From the NCBI RefSeq assembly GCF_003121985.1, contig NZ_QEWP01000018.1:27420-91419 (forward strand): a stretch of 64,000 nt of DNA, written 5' to 3'. Below, piece by piece: positions 8,531 through 17,301 of this stretch. A model generated the notes under the pieces. The model worked only from the letters and a program-made list of their open reading frames with translations. It was not told where the DNA came from and did not search any database. Position 1 is the stretch's first letter. Each line of letters opens with the position of its first letter. The stretch is from Marinilabilia rubra. GTDB taxonomy: Bacteria; Bacteroidota; Bacteroidia; Bacteroidales; Marinilabiliaceae. The translations under genes and the position numbers were made by a program.

Positions 8531-8561
8531 CAAATATATGCAACCATTTTGATTTATGCAA
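8531..8561 (-). promoter_or_regulatory. Bacteroidota sigma-type promoter for the S24/XRE repressor
   Basis: On the minus strand: -33 TTG (8559-8561), 20-base spacer, -7 box TATATTTG (8531-8538), matching the Bacteroidota consensus TTG-N19-21-TAnnTTTG. Predicted start of transcription is about 30 bases before the start codon. Confidence 0.65.
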
Positions 8562-8582
8562 TAATCTCAATTCACCTTTGCA

Positions 8583-8718
8583 CAATAGATCGTTAGATTT
8601 TTAGAAATAAGATATAAGATGAATCGTATGATATTGAAAATCTGCATCTTAGCATAAATAATCGTTTAAATATAAATAACTGACTACAAGTGCCTTATAA
8701 AAGTTTAACGGAGTATTG
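8583..8718 (+). mobile_element. MITE-like element, family 1, copy A (136 bp)
   Basis: Begins CAATAGATCGTTAGA and ends TTTAACGGAGTATTG; reverse-complemented, the ends match at 12 of 15 positions. It is flanked by a perfect 7-base direct repeat CTTTGCA (8576-8582 and 8719-8725), the signature of target-site duplication. No coding capacity. It lies between the S24 repressor promoter and the 3' end of the second ArnT-like gene, and is about 95% identical to the oppositely oriented copy at 11862-11997. Confidence 0.85.
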
Positions 8719-8801
8719 CTTTGCAGTATAATAACCGGAAAGCCCTCTAAAGCTGAACAACTGTTAGTACGTTCGCTAAATAATATTTTGTGATCCCACT
8801 A

Positions 8802-10481
8802 CTAATCTGCAACTCTTTGACTGATTTCAGAATTGGAATTTATCTTCATCAGATAAATCTCTTTTAAAGCCATATGGCGCGTATTGGGATTAAGGAATTT
8901 CCAGTTCATTTTTGAAATTTTTTTATGCGAAAACAATTCCTCATATACCAGATTTTTACGGTAGCGCTCCTTTACAAAATCCCGACCTTCACGTGTGGTA
9001 ATCAACCATCCACCCAGTTGATTGAAAACGCTATCAGCTTCTACCTGATTACGTAATTTCTTTGCTACCGTTTTGGGATAGTAATAATTCTCAAACTGAG
9101 TGGTGAGAAAACTATAAACCCTGTCATTGTCCTTCGCCATTTCATTGTACCGGTAACTGGCCTGAATAACTCCTTGATATTTATAGATTTCAGGAAAGAA
9201 ATGAAGGTTAATGATCATATTCAATGAAATGGCAGCAACCACCATTGGAATCACTAAATTCATTACAGGTAATCCACGAAACATTCTAAAGGAAAAAATG
9301 AAAAGACCAAAACAAAGGGCAATTATCCCCCATAAAAGCAGGTTATTAGACGGAAAAATAAAGACAACAATCAAAAATAAAAACATCCACATGAGTGCTA
9401 CTGTTAAAGTGCGCATGGACAGAAAGCTTCTTTTCCATTTATCCAATGCAGGATCAGTGGATACTGTAATCACGAAATCAGCTACAATGATCGACAGCAA
9501 AGGAATCATCGGGAAAAAATAATGAGGCGCCTTTTGTCTGGCAAACGATAATATGAGCGAATAAATGAGTAATGCGCCATAAGTAAAATATTCGGGCCGC
9601 TCCTTAAAAGGATACTTTCTGAATTTTAAGTAACGCGTTTGCCACCAAATTGCCCCCAGTGCGAACAACGACCAAGGCAAAAAAATGTACAACATGGTAT
9701 GCAGATAAAAAAAATAATCGGAATTACTTCCGACATAATCTCCAGTGATACGACCAGCATTATTGGTCCAGAAAAAGAATTCTATGCCCTCCCGGCCAAA
9801 AACATCAATATTACCTTTCAGCACGGGAAACAGAATCACCCCAAGAATGGGAAGGCCTGCCAGCCAAACGGGGGAGAATAACTGACGCCAGTTACGGGTG
9901 GCCACCAAATGACTGCCCACAGCAAATACCGGGATAGCCAGGCCAATTGGGCCTTTGGTAATCATGGCCAATCCTGCACCGGTAAATGCCAGGATAAAAC
10001 TCAGCAACTTTCCGGATTTAAGAAAAGCACTAAACTGCCAGATGCTGAACATGACATTGGCAGTCAGTAACGCATCTGTATGCAAGTCATTGGAGTACAA
10101 AAACAGCATTTGGGAAGTGGCGTAAATAATCATTGCCAGAAATGCCACTTTGGGAGAGTAATAGTTTTTTGCCAACCGGTAAGTACTATAGACACCCAAT
10201 ACCGAAAAAAGGAGGGTTGGAAACTTAAAGGCAAACATAGACATGCCAAAAAGATGAAATGACGCTGCAGACAACCAAAACAGCAAATGCGGTTTCTGCA
10301 TGTAAGGATCTCCATGGATTTTTAAATGCAGCCAATCACCACTTTCATAAATATGCCGGCTAACAGCGGCGTATTTGCCGGCATCAATACTAACCTCCGG
10401 AAACAGCCCGGCAATATAAGCGGTAACACCTGCTAATACAAGCAGGAAAAGGAACAACTTTTCGGTTGGTTTGGCGTCCAT
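8802..10481 (-). CDS. Second ArnT-like (GT83/PMT) sugar transferase
   Basis: A 559-residue polytopic membrane protein with the same plan as the transferase at 2516-4090. The first periplasmic loop has Asp32 in SIDAGKYAAVSR (Asp-Ala instead of the usual Asp-Glu), followed by DPYMQKPHLLFW, the equivalent of the KPP motif. About twelve hydrophobic segments are followed by a soluble C-terminal region of about 120 residues. It should transfer a lipid-linked sugar to an envelope acceptor, identity unknown. It stands alone on the minus strand in a block bounded by two inverted copies of the family 1 repeat. Confidence 0.83.
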   Translation of the reverse strand: MDAKPTEKLFLFLLVLAGVTAYIAGLFPEVSIDAGKYAAVSRHIYESGDWLHLKIHGDPYMQKPHLLFWLSAASFHLFGMSMFAFKFPTLLFSVLGVYSTYRLAKNYYSPKVAFLAMIIYATSQMLFLYSNDLHTDALLTANVMFSIWQFSAFLKSGKLLSFILAFTGAGLAMITKGPIGLAIPVFAVGSHLVATRNWRQLFSPVWLAGLPILGVILFPVLKGNIDVFGREGIEFFFWTNNAGRITGDYVGSNSDYFFYLHTMLYIFLPWSLFALGAIWWQTRYLKFRKYPFKERPEYFTYGALLIYSLILSFARQKAPHYFFPMIPLLSIIVADFVITVSTDPALDKWKRSFLSMRTLTVALMWMFLFLIVVFIFPSNNLLLWGIIALCFGLFIFSFRMFRGLPVMNLVIPMVVAAISLNMIINLHFFPEIYKYQGVIQASYRYNEMAKDNDRVYSFLTTQFENYYYPKTVAKKLRNQVEADSVFNQLGGWLITTREGRDFVKERYRKNLVYEELFSHKKISKMNWKFLNPNTRHMALKEIYLMKINSNSEISQRVAD

Positions 10482-10691
10482 CTTCTTTCAATATAATATT
10501 CAACAACATTTAAAATAAATGTTCAGAATTGTACTAAATGCTACCTCTGCTTTAAGAATAGGTTAACTCTTGAAGATATTCCAGAACCACTTTTCTACGG
10601 CTTATTAAAAAGCCTCTTTGGCCACAAAATAGAAAAAATTAAGAATCAATTATATATCTTTACAGAGTTAATCAAAAACCTTTGCCAGTTT

Positions 10692-11102
10692 ATGAAAAAC
10701 TCAAAAGCTTTCCTTTCCGATTTAGTTTATCAATTTAACGAATCTGTAATCTAGAAGCTTAAAGCAATTAGGCTCGGATTACTTAAAAGTGTTTACCATA
10801 AGTGCATGATAGAAGAATGAACTCAGCGAAGAATCAATTTTCAATCTGAGCTACAGGTTCCGGTAAAATTCAAAGGGAAACTTATTGAGACACCGTTAAG
10901 ATGTGACCTAATTATTGAAAACATCTTACCTGAGGAACTCAAAGCTGTTGAAGCTGTATTACCGATGCATGAAGCACAAATTTTGACTTACATGAAGCTT
11001 TTAAATGCTCCGGAAGGTTTATTGAATTATTTCAATTCAACCAATATTTTCAAGTACGGACAGAAAACCTTTGTCAATGATTTGTTCAGAGACCTAAACT
11101 AA
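10692..11102 (+). pseudogene. GxxExxY-family protein, degenerate
   Basis: Translating the stretch gives a recognisable GxxExxY protein with broken frames. From ATG 10692 a short frame (ending NESVI then stop at about 10754) is followed by IRLGLLKSVYHKCMIEE, equivalent to the family's GPGLLESVYEEAL region, with another in-frame stop after it, and then an open tail (LPVKFKGKLIETPLRCDL..., ILPEELKAVEAVLPMHEAQ, LTYMKLL, NDLFRDLN) ending at the TAA at 11100-11102. At least two stops and the loss of key glycines mark it as inactive. Intact members are about 125-residue PD-(D/E)XK-like proteins of unknown role, common in mobile gene pools of Bacteroidota. Confidence 0.75.
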
Positions 11103-11149
11103 AACTCCTTTGGCTTCTTATGTGCCTTATGTGTTTCAAAACAAAAAAA

Positions 11150-11875
11150 ATGGAAAATAACACACGCCCCGAGGGCTTCGAACAGATCTTCTTTGCCGAT
11201 GGTAATAATCTCGCCAAGGCCCATCCGGTAAAGCAGGATATTTCAAAGCTGAAAATTGCCCTGCGCCAGCTTCATCATAATTCTGACCTGCTGATTGATG
11301 CTTTTATTCAACGATGTGAAAGCGAGAAGGTGCCGGTCGATTGTCACATGGGGTGTCAGTGGTGCTGCAACCAGGCGGTTTTTGCCTCCACGCATGAGAT
11401 GGTGGTTTTGGCAGATTATCTGGAAAGAAGATTTTCTCCGGATACGGTTGCTGAAATAAAAGAAAAAGCCCGTGAAAAAGAGGAAAAACTCTCAGGGTTA
11501 ACTCCCAAAGAAGTATTGAATACCAATCTCCCCTGCCCTCTTCTAAGAAAAGGAAGCTGCATGATTTATCCGGTTCGTCCCATGGGATGTCGGATTTATC
11601 TTTCGTCAAGCGAAAAAAGTTGTCAGGCCAAATACCATAGTCCTGGTGATCCCCAAGCCATTCCGCAACTTTTCGACTTCACGCTGAAAGCCGGAAGGCA
11701 ACTCAATGAAGGTTTTGCCGCATCACTTAGAGAGGAAGGTCTGGATATCAAAGAACATCGCATCGAACATATACTTCTGAATCTTCTGGAATCGCCCGAC
11801 AAAAAAAATGAATGGCTGCAGGGCGCAACCATTCATAATAATTTTCCTTTCGATGAAATATCAATACTCCGTTAA
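11150..11875 (+). CDS. YkgJ-like CxxCxxCC cluster protein
   Basis: A 241-residue cytoplasmic protein of the YkgJ/zinc- or iron-chelating family (PF03692-like). The metal-binding motif is CHMGCQWCC, with two later cysteines in PCPLLRKGSCMIYPVRPMGC, the family's CP-x-L....C-x-IY-x-RP-x-C signature. I choose MENNTRPEGF (11150) over the upstream ATG at 11120 because the extra ten codons come from A/T-rich non-conserved DNA. The 3' end is unusual: a family 1 repeat starts at 11862, so the last residues (Ile-Leu-Arg) and the stop codon are donated by the repeat, and the native C-terminus was probably longer or different. Function unknown; iron-sulfur or zinc binding is expected. Confidence 0.82.
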   Translation: MENNTRPEGFEQIFFADGNNLAKAHPVKQDISKLKIALRQLHHNSDLLIDAFIQRCESEKVPVDCHMGCQWCCNQAVFASTHEMVVLADYLERRFSPDTVAEIKEKAREKEEKLSGLTPKEVLNTNLPCPLLRKGSCMIYPVRPMGCRIYLSSSEKSCQAKYHSPGDPQAIPQLFDFTLKAGRQLNEGFAASLREEGLDIKEHRIEHILLNLLESPDKKNEWLQGATIHNNFPFDEISILR

Positions 11876-11997
11876 ACTTTTATAAGGCACTTGTAGTCAG
11901 TTATTTATATTTAAACAATTGTTTGTACTAAGGTGCAGATTTTCAATATTATACGATTCATCTTATATCTTATGTCTAAAAATCTAACGATCTATTG
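11862..11997 (-). mobile_element. MITE-like element, family 1, copy G (136 bp)
   Basis: Reverse orientation to copy A: begins CAATACTCCGTTAAA and ends TCTAACGATCTATTG. Flanked by AAATAT on both sides (11856-11861 and 11998-12003), a probable target-site duplication. Same length as copy A, with about seven differences. It is inserted into the end of the CxxC-cluster gene and supplies its stop codon. Confidence 0.85.
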
Positions 11998-12009
11998 AAA
12001 TATAATACT

Positions 12010-12242
12010 AACCTACATTATTCACAAATAATCTATTCCGATGTCCAACTATCGGCAAAATACAACCGTCCTCAATAAAATGGATTTGAAAATAATTAAT
12101 ACGGTTATTATTATTTTTATGGTCGTATTGAACTCGCAAACTTGCTCGTTTCATTATTTCCTACATCCACTTTATCTGCGGTTGATTGTATTTCTTGATA
12201 TTTGAACATCTCATAACGATAATTCATGAATAAAGCAGGCTA
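12010..12242. mobile_element. Foldback repeat element, family 2, copy 1
   Basis: Starts AACCTACATTATTCACAAAT and ends with ATTCATGAATAAAGCAGGCT, which is close to the reverse complement of the start. The inverted similarity continues inward (GATGTCCAACTATCGGC near the left; ATATTTGAACATC near the right), so the unit could fold into a long hairpin. Related to the copy at 22001-22198. No coding capacity. The right end overlaps the AbgT gene stop codon (12240-12242). Confidence 0.75.
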
Positions 12243-13760
12243 AAGATGAATTCCAGCTCCCGGACCTAAAGGTAAGCCAAACACAAGCCATATGATTAAA
12301 AGGATGCTCCACCCTATCAGGAAGGCAATGGAGTAGGGAATCATTGTTGCCATTACGGTACCCAATCCTGCTTTATTATCGTATTTATTAAAATAAGCGA
12401 TGATCAGTGCAAAGAAACTCATCATGGGCGAAATCAGGTTGGTTACTGAGTCTCCGATGCGGTAAACAGCTTGGGACAACTCGGGGGAATACCCCAGAAT
12501 CATAAACATAGGCACAAAGATGGGCGCCATAATGGCCCACTTGGCGGAAGCACTTCCCATCAACATATTTATCGATGCAGAAAGTATTACAAACAGCAGC
12601 ATCAATGGAATAACGCCCAGATCGGCGGCCATTAAAGCCTCGGCTCCATTTACAGCCAGAATTACTCCCAGATTACTCCATTTAAAATAGGCCACAAACT
12701 GAGCAGCAAAGAATACCAACACAAAATAGGTCGTGAGCGTCTGCATACTCTGAGCCATGCTCTTGGCCACATCCGAATCGTTCTTATATTTACCCATTAT
12801 GGCACCGTAAACAACACCCATGGTTCCGGCAATAAGAAACAAAAAGGCAATCACTCCCCTAATCACAGGAGAAGACAAAATATTCCCATCTTCACCTCTG
12901 AGAATGCCGTCTTCGGGGATAAGTCCGACCAATATCACAGCCAACCAAAAAACAAGCACTACCAGACTCCACTTCAGCCCCTTCTTTTCTTTAGAAGATA
13001 ATCGCTCAATTTTATCATGATGGACCTCCCCTTCATAGGTACCGAAACGGGGAGAAACAATCTTTTCGGTCACCCATGTACCTATGGCAGCAATCAAAAA
13101 TGTGGATACAATCATGAAATAATAATTGGCTGTCGGGTTCACTTCATAAGAAGGATCTATGATGCGTGCAGCCTCCTGGGATAGTCCGGCCAATAACGGA
13201 TCTACAGTTCCCAAAATCAGGTTGGCACTAAACCCTCCCGAAACGCCGGCAAATGCAGCCGCCATTCCCACAATGGGATGTCGCCCCACGGATTGAAAAA
13301 TGATTCCGCCCAACGGAATCAAAAGCACATAACCAATGTCGCTGGCAAAATTGGAAAGAATTCCGGAGAAAACGAGTACAAAGGTCAAAAGCCTTTTGGG
13401 CGAAGATAATACCAACAAGCGAATAACAGCAGCAATCAATCCGCTCGATTCGGCAATCCCAATTCCCAACATAGCTACCATTACAATGCCCAGAGGTGCA
13501 AATCCGGTATAGTTCTCTACCATACGATCCAGAATCATGGCTATTCCTTCTTTGCTAAAAAGGTTGACTACCGATATCATTTCTCCGGTTCCGGGATGTT
13601 CAACGGTCCATCCCAACCAAGCCCCTAAAGCCGAAAGCAGCAGAGCTGCCAACGCAAAAATTCCAAATAATGTTGCCGGATGCGGTAATGCATTCCCCCC
13701 CTTCTCCAGAATATTTAAGAATCTGTCGAAGAAACTCTTCTTCTTTACTTTTTCACTCAT
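12240..13760 (-). CDS. AbgT-family transporter
   Basis: A 506-residue inner-membrane transporter of the AbgT family (p-aminobenzoyl-glutamate uptake; some members export sulfonamides). Recognisable features are the N-terminal cytoplasmic segment FLNILEKGGNALPHPATLF, the two re-entrant repeat regions around SNFASDIGYVLLIPLGGIIF and SASINMLMGSASAKWAIMAPIFVPMF, and VYRIGDSVTNLISPMM near the end. The length is normal for the family. It stands alone on this strand; its stop codon lies in the right end of a family 2 repeat. Substrate in this organism is unknown; folate breakdown product uptake and peptide-like acids are both possible. Confidence 0.88.
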   Translation of the reverse strand: MSEKVKKKSFFDRFLNILEKGGNALPHPATLFGIFALAALLLSALGAWLGWTVEHPGTGEMISVVNLFSKEGIAMILDRMVENYTGFAPLGIVMVAMLGIGIAESSGLIAAVIRLLVLSSPKRLLTFVLVFSGILSNFASDIGYVLLIPLGGIIFQSVGRHPIVGMAAAFAGVSGGFSANLILGTVDPLLAGLSQEAARIIDPSYEVNPTANYYFMIVSTFLIAAIGTWVTEKIVSPRFGTYEGEVHHDKIERLSSKEKKGLKWSLVVLVFWLAVILVGLIPEDGILRGEDGNILSSPVIRGVIAFLFLIAGTMGVVYGAIMGKYKNDSDVAKSMAQSMQTLTTYFVLVFFAAQFVAYFKWSNLGVILAVNGAEALMAADLGVIPLMLLFVILSASINMLMGSASAKWAIMAPIFVPMFMILGYSPELSQAVYRIGDSVTNLISPMMSFFALIIAYFNKYDNKAGLGTVMATMIPYSIAFLIGWSILLIIWLVFGLPLGPGAGIHL

Positions 13761-14152
13761 ATTATTAGATCATTAGATTTTCAAAAGATAGATTGATAAA
13801 TTTTAAGACAAATCATAAATATCAGGATTATGAACTCTCCTAAAAACATTGTTTTTATCACACACAGAATTTCGGTTGTCTTAAATAAAAAGACTCTTCA
13901 CATCATTCAACCCTGACGCTTACACCATTTATAAACGCAATAAAATCAAAGCCCCGAAAATAAAAAAAATCAGTTTACTACAAACTGATTTAAATCGTCT
14001 CTGCCGGAAATGGTATTTTAAGAATCCATTAACATTACAACAAAATGCAGGTAAAAGTTGCAAATTCTTCCACGAACAAAGGATTTTTCCTGACTAACGA
14101 AACCTTTTTCTTGATTTTTAGTACAAATCAGAACACATAAACGTAAAAAGAC
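13761..14152. other. Divergent intergenic region with degenerate repeat end
   Basis: Separates the divergently transcribed AbgT and SprB-adhesin genes. Just upstream of the AbgT start, ATTAGATCATTAGATTTTC (about 13764-13782) resembles the left end of the family 1 repeat, and AATTTTAAGACAAATCAT further on matches interior words of other copies, but no right end is visible. A perfect hairpin is at 13967-13991. No gene is evident. Confidence 0.4.
13967..13991 (-). terminator. Hairpin with adjacent A/T tract
   Basis: Ten-base perfect arms AAATCAGTTT / AAACTGATTT around ACTAC, with eight A residues on the left (13962-13969), i.e. a T tract when read on the minus strand. It would stop leftward transcripts, but no leftward gene lies immediately upstream, so it may instead block antisense readthrough into the AbgT promoter. 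Confidence 0.4.
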
Positions 14153-17026
14153 ATGGGGCCACTTTACAAGCACTTGAGACACAAGGCCGGGCATCGCATT
14201 TTTACACCGGCACTATTATTCTTCTGGATCTTCATCTTTTCAGGCAACATCCAGGCAGATGCAGCCAAAGACAAAGATTGTGTCAATTGTTTCTCCACAT
14301 CGGTTGAGACGGTTGAAACAGAAGGGGAATGTATAACTTATGAAATTCTGGTTGAGGCTGGTGATTCATGCAAGCATGCTTTGTCGCATTTCACAGTAAC
14401 AGTTCTCTGCGGAAACATCAGCGATGCCTCCAATTCCCGAAACTGGAAAATGGAGTACCCCGTAACCGACCCCACCACCGGACTTACCGGCCTTAAAGTG
14501 GACGACATTCAGGAGTTTGGCGAAAACGGACAGGAATCATTCACGCTCACCTATACAGTTTGTGCTGATAACGAAGAATGCCTGAATGAACTCACCTCTC
14601 AGTCATTTGAAGTAGCATACAAAGCTGCCACCTGCGTATTTTTTGAAGAAATTGAACCTCCGGTGCGCTATGTTCCCCTTGAGGCATCACTTGAACCAAC
14701 GCATATCACATGCACTAATTCTCAAAGCGGAGCTATTCAAACCACTGTTTCAGGAGGCGTGTCCCCTTATTCTTTTGAATGGTCAAACGGAGCAAACACC
14801 CAAAACCTTTCTAATCTTGAAGCAGGCCTATACTCACTTACTGTTACCGATGCGGCAGACAGCTCCATTGTACTATCTACTGAAATCACAGCACCTGCGT
14901 CCATCACGCCAAGGGCTGCCATCACTCCCGCTGCTTGTGGCCAAAACACTGGAGCTATCGACCTAACCGTTTCAGGCGGTTCAGGAGAGTACAACTTTCA
15001 ATGGGATAATGGTTCTACCGAAGAGGACCTGGAAAACCTGGGAACAGGAATGTACACAGTGGTCATTTCTGATTCAGCAGGATGTACCAGAGAAGCCACC
15101 TTTTATGTTTCCGAAGAGAGCCCCATTTCTATCTCTGAGACACATAACAAGCTTAAATGTTATGAGGACAGCACCGGAACCATCGAAATTGAGGCAACAG
15201 GAGGAACTGAACCTTACAGCTTTAAATGGTCTTCCGGAGATACCACCCAAAACCTCAGCGGCCTTAATGCCGGTCTCTACACCGTCATTGTGACCGATTC
15301 TCTGGGATGCACCAAAACCAAAAACATCAATCTCTCCAAAGAGTTGTTCTATGCCTCCATTGCAACTACTGATGCCGGTTGTTCCGGTAAAGGCGGCAGT
15401 GCTTCCATTACATTACGAAACGGAACGGAACCTTATTCCATAGAGTGGAGCACAGGCGACAGCACCCTAACAGTTGAAGACCTTGAAGCCGGATATTATA
15501 CAGTAAGAATTATCGATGTCAACGGCTGTGAGATATACCAGGCAGTTAACATCAATCAAAGCGAAGCACCCAAGATCTCAGTATCGTCCTCTTGGACCGG
15601 TTGTTCACCTGACGATTCTATAAGGGTAGACTTATCAGCCAATGGAGGCGCTGCCCCTCATGAATGGATTGTAAACGGGGAAAATTCCTCCTCTACGTTC
15701 TACCTGGATGACGCGGCTAATCTGGAGGTCACCGTAATTGATGCAACCGGCTGTACTTCTACTCAAAATACTGAAATTACCCCTAAAACAGGAGGTCCCG
15801 AAGTGCAAATCAACCTGACTGATGCCAGTTGTAATAATCCATTAGGATCAGCATCACTTTCCATTAATGGTGAAAGTCCTTTCTCTGTACATTGGAATGG
15901 TGAATCAGGAGAACTATCAACCGATTCACTGACTGCAGGAACTTATACAGTGCAGGTAACTGATGCCGATGGATGTGAAACATCAAAAAGCTTCACGGTA
16001 AGCAACATTGAGAAACCAACTGCTGAAATCATTAGTCCTGACATGATGCCTGATTGTTCCAGCTCTGACAATATTCTGGAAGGCATCACGACCAATGCCA
16101 CAACCATTGGATGGGAATTGATAAGCTCCGACAGCAATTGGGTGTTAACTTCCAACGGTAGTCAAACAGCTACCTACAATGCCGGGACCGGCTCAGCCAC
16201 GGCCATTCTGTCAGCTGAAAGCACTGATGGATGTTTCGCTTCAGACACCATTGACCTTAATTGTATTGACAATTCAACGCCAACTGATTCCATTGACGAT
16301 GGAGATAGCAATGGTGGCAATAATGGAGGAGGAAGTAATGACGATCCAACATACAAAGACTGCAGCGCAGGCTGTTACGAAATTACATCTGAAACGATTA
16401 CTTCCACCGGAGCCGATTGCTATCATTATGAATTCACGATCAAGTCTGACGGGACCTGCTTCTACGACCTTTCGCACTTGGTAATAGAATTAGAAGAAGG
16501 CGTAGCTGCAAATGTTGAAAACTCGTTGGGCTATCCTATGGAGATTAATTTCACAGATCCGCAATCAGAGATGTTCGGAATTAAGATCGACGAAATTTCA
16601 GGTTTAGAAGAGTCAAGGGATTCTCTTGTCGTTACCTTTGACCTTTGTGGAACTGAATCAGCAGTCACAGACTTCCGCTTTGGCTTTAAGGCAGGCCGGT
16701 GTCTCGATATCATTAAAATTGAAACACCCAAAGTTTCGGATCTCAAAACGGCAACTGAAACAGGCAACATTGACCTGATGGTTTACCCCAACCCTGCTAC
16801 TTCATTTGTCACCTTTGATTTTGCAGTAAGCAAAAGCATGAGTGTGACCATTGAATTATATGATTCAGCAGGAAATAAAGTCGACCAGGTCTTCAACCAG
16901 GCAGCAGAAAAGAATATAGACTACAAAATTTCAAGCTCACTCAACAAATCCGCTGATCGCATGTTTTTCTATAGGATAAAAGCCGGCAATAGAATCCTTG
17001 AAGGGAAAATCATGAAGATTGATTAA
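14153..17026 (+). CDS. SprB-repeat cell-surface adhesin with T9SS sorting domain
   Basis: A 957-residue secreted protein. A signal peptide (hydrophobic FTPALLFFWIFIFSG) is followed by a Cys-containing domain of about 150 residues, then six to seven SprB-type repeats of about 75 residues (cues GGVSPYSFEWSNG, NLEAGLYSLTVTDA and their variants), a Ser/Asn/Gly linker near residue 720, a second copy of the first Cys-containing domain (GCYEITSETI ... DLSHLVIEL ... FGFKAGRC), and a C-terminal T9SS type A sorting domain starting VYPNPATSF. SprB-repeat proteins are surface adhesins, in gliding relatives involved in motility. It is monocistronic, with a strong terminator at 17056-17094. The flanking duplicated domain is not one I can name. 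Confidence 0.87.
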   Translation: MGPLYKHLRHKAGHRIFTPALLFFWIFIFSGNIQADAAKDKDCVNCFSTSVETVETEGECITYEILVEAGDSCKHALSHFTVTVLCGNISDASNSRNWKMEYPVTDPTTGLTGLKVDDIQEFGENGQESFTLTYTVCADNEECLNELTSQSFEVAYKAATCVFFEEIEPPVRYVPLEASLEPTHITCTNSQSGAIQTTVSGGVSPYSFEWSNGANTQNLSNLEAGLYSLTVTDAADSSIVLSTEITAPASITPRAAITPAACGQNTGAIDLTVSGGSGEYNFQWDNGSTEEDLENLGTGMYTVVISDSAGCTREATFYVSEESPISISETHNKLKCYEDSTGTIEIEATGGTEPYSFKWSSGDTTQNLSGLNAGLYTVIVTDSLGCTKTKNINLSKELFYASIATTDAGCSGKGGSASITLRNGTEPYSIEWSTGDSTLTVEDLEAGYYTVRIIDVNGCEIYQAVNINQSEAPKISVSSSWTGCSPDDSIRVDLSANGGAAPHEWIVNGENSSSTFYLDDAANLEVTVIDATGCTSTQNTEITPKTGGPEVQINLTDASCNNPLGSASLSINGESPFSVHWNGESGELSTDSLTAGTYTVQVTDADGCETSKSFTVSNIEKPTAEIISPDMMPDCSSSDNILEGITTNATTIGWELISSDSNWVLTSNGSQTATYNAGTGSATAILSAESTDGCFASDTIDLNCIDNSTPTDSIDDGDSNGGNNGGGSNDDPTYKDCSAGCYEITSETITSTGADCYHYEFTIKSDGTCFYDLSHLVIELEEGVAANVENSLGYPMEINFTDPQSEMFGIKIDEISGLEESRDSLVVTFDLCGTESAVTDFRFGFKAGRCLDIIKIETPKVSDLKTATETGNIDLMVYPNPATSFVTFDFAVSKSMSVTIELYDSAGNKVDQVFNQAAEKNIDYKISSSLNKSADRMFFYRIKAGNRILEGKIMKID

Positions 17027-17055
17027 ACGTTTTTCCGTAGATTTTTTTCATAACT

Positions 17056-17094
17056 AAACTCCCGGTGTCTTTTTACATCGGGAGTTTCTTTTTT
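17056..17094 (+). terminator. Rho-independent terminator of the SprB adhesin gene
   Basis: Twelve-base stem AAACTCCCGGTG / CATCGGGAGTTT with an 8-base loop, followed by a T-rich run, 30 bases after the stop codon. Confidence 0.9.
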
Positions 17095-17301
17095 GCCATA
17101 TTTTTTTTGCTACAGGCATTCTTTTTGCATGATGCCTTCCATCAAAACCGACATATATAACAGAATGAATTAGTTTTCTTAGTAAATTATGTATTTTTAA
17201 ACATTCAAATATATTCAGGCATTGTTTTAAAGCATCAGGTAACAACTTTTATATCATCCCCCTTTCCCCCAATCAAACAGATTACAAAACAATATATCCC
17301 T

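Noticed and set aside
8583..11997. Composite transposon made of two family 1 copies
   Set aside because: Each copy has its own different flanking direct repeat, and no transposase lies between. Independent insertions explain the pattern.
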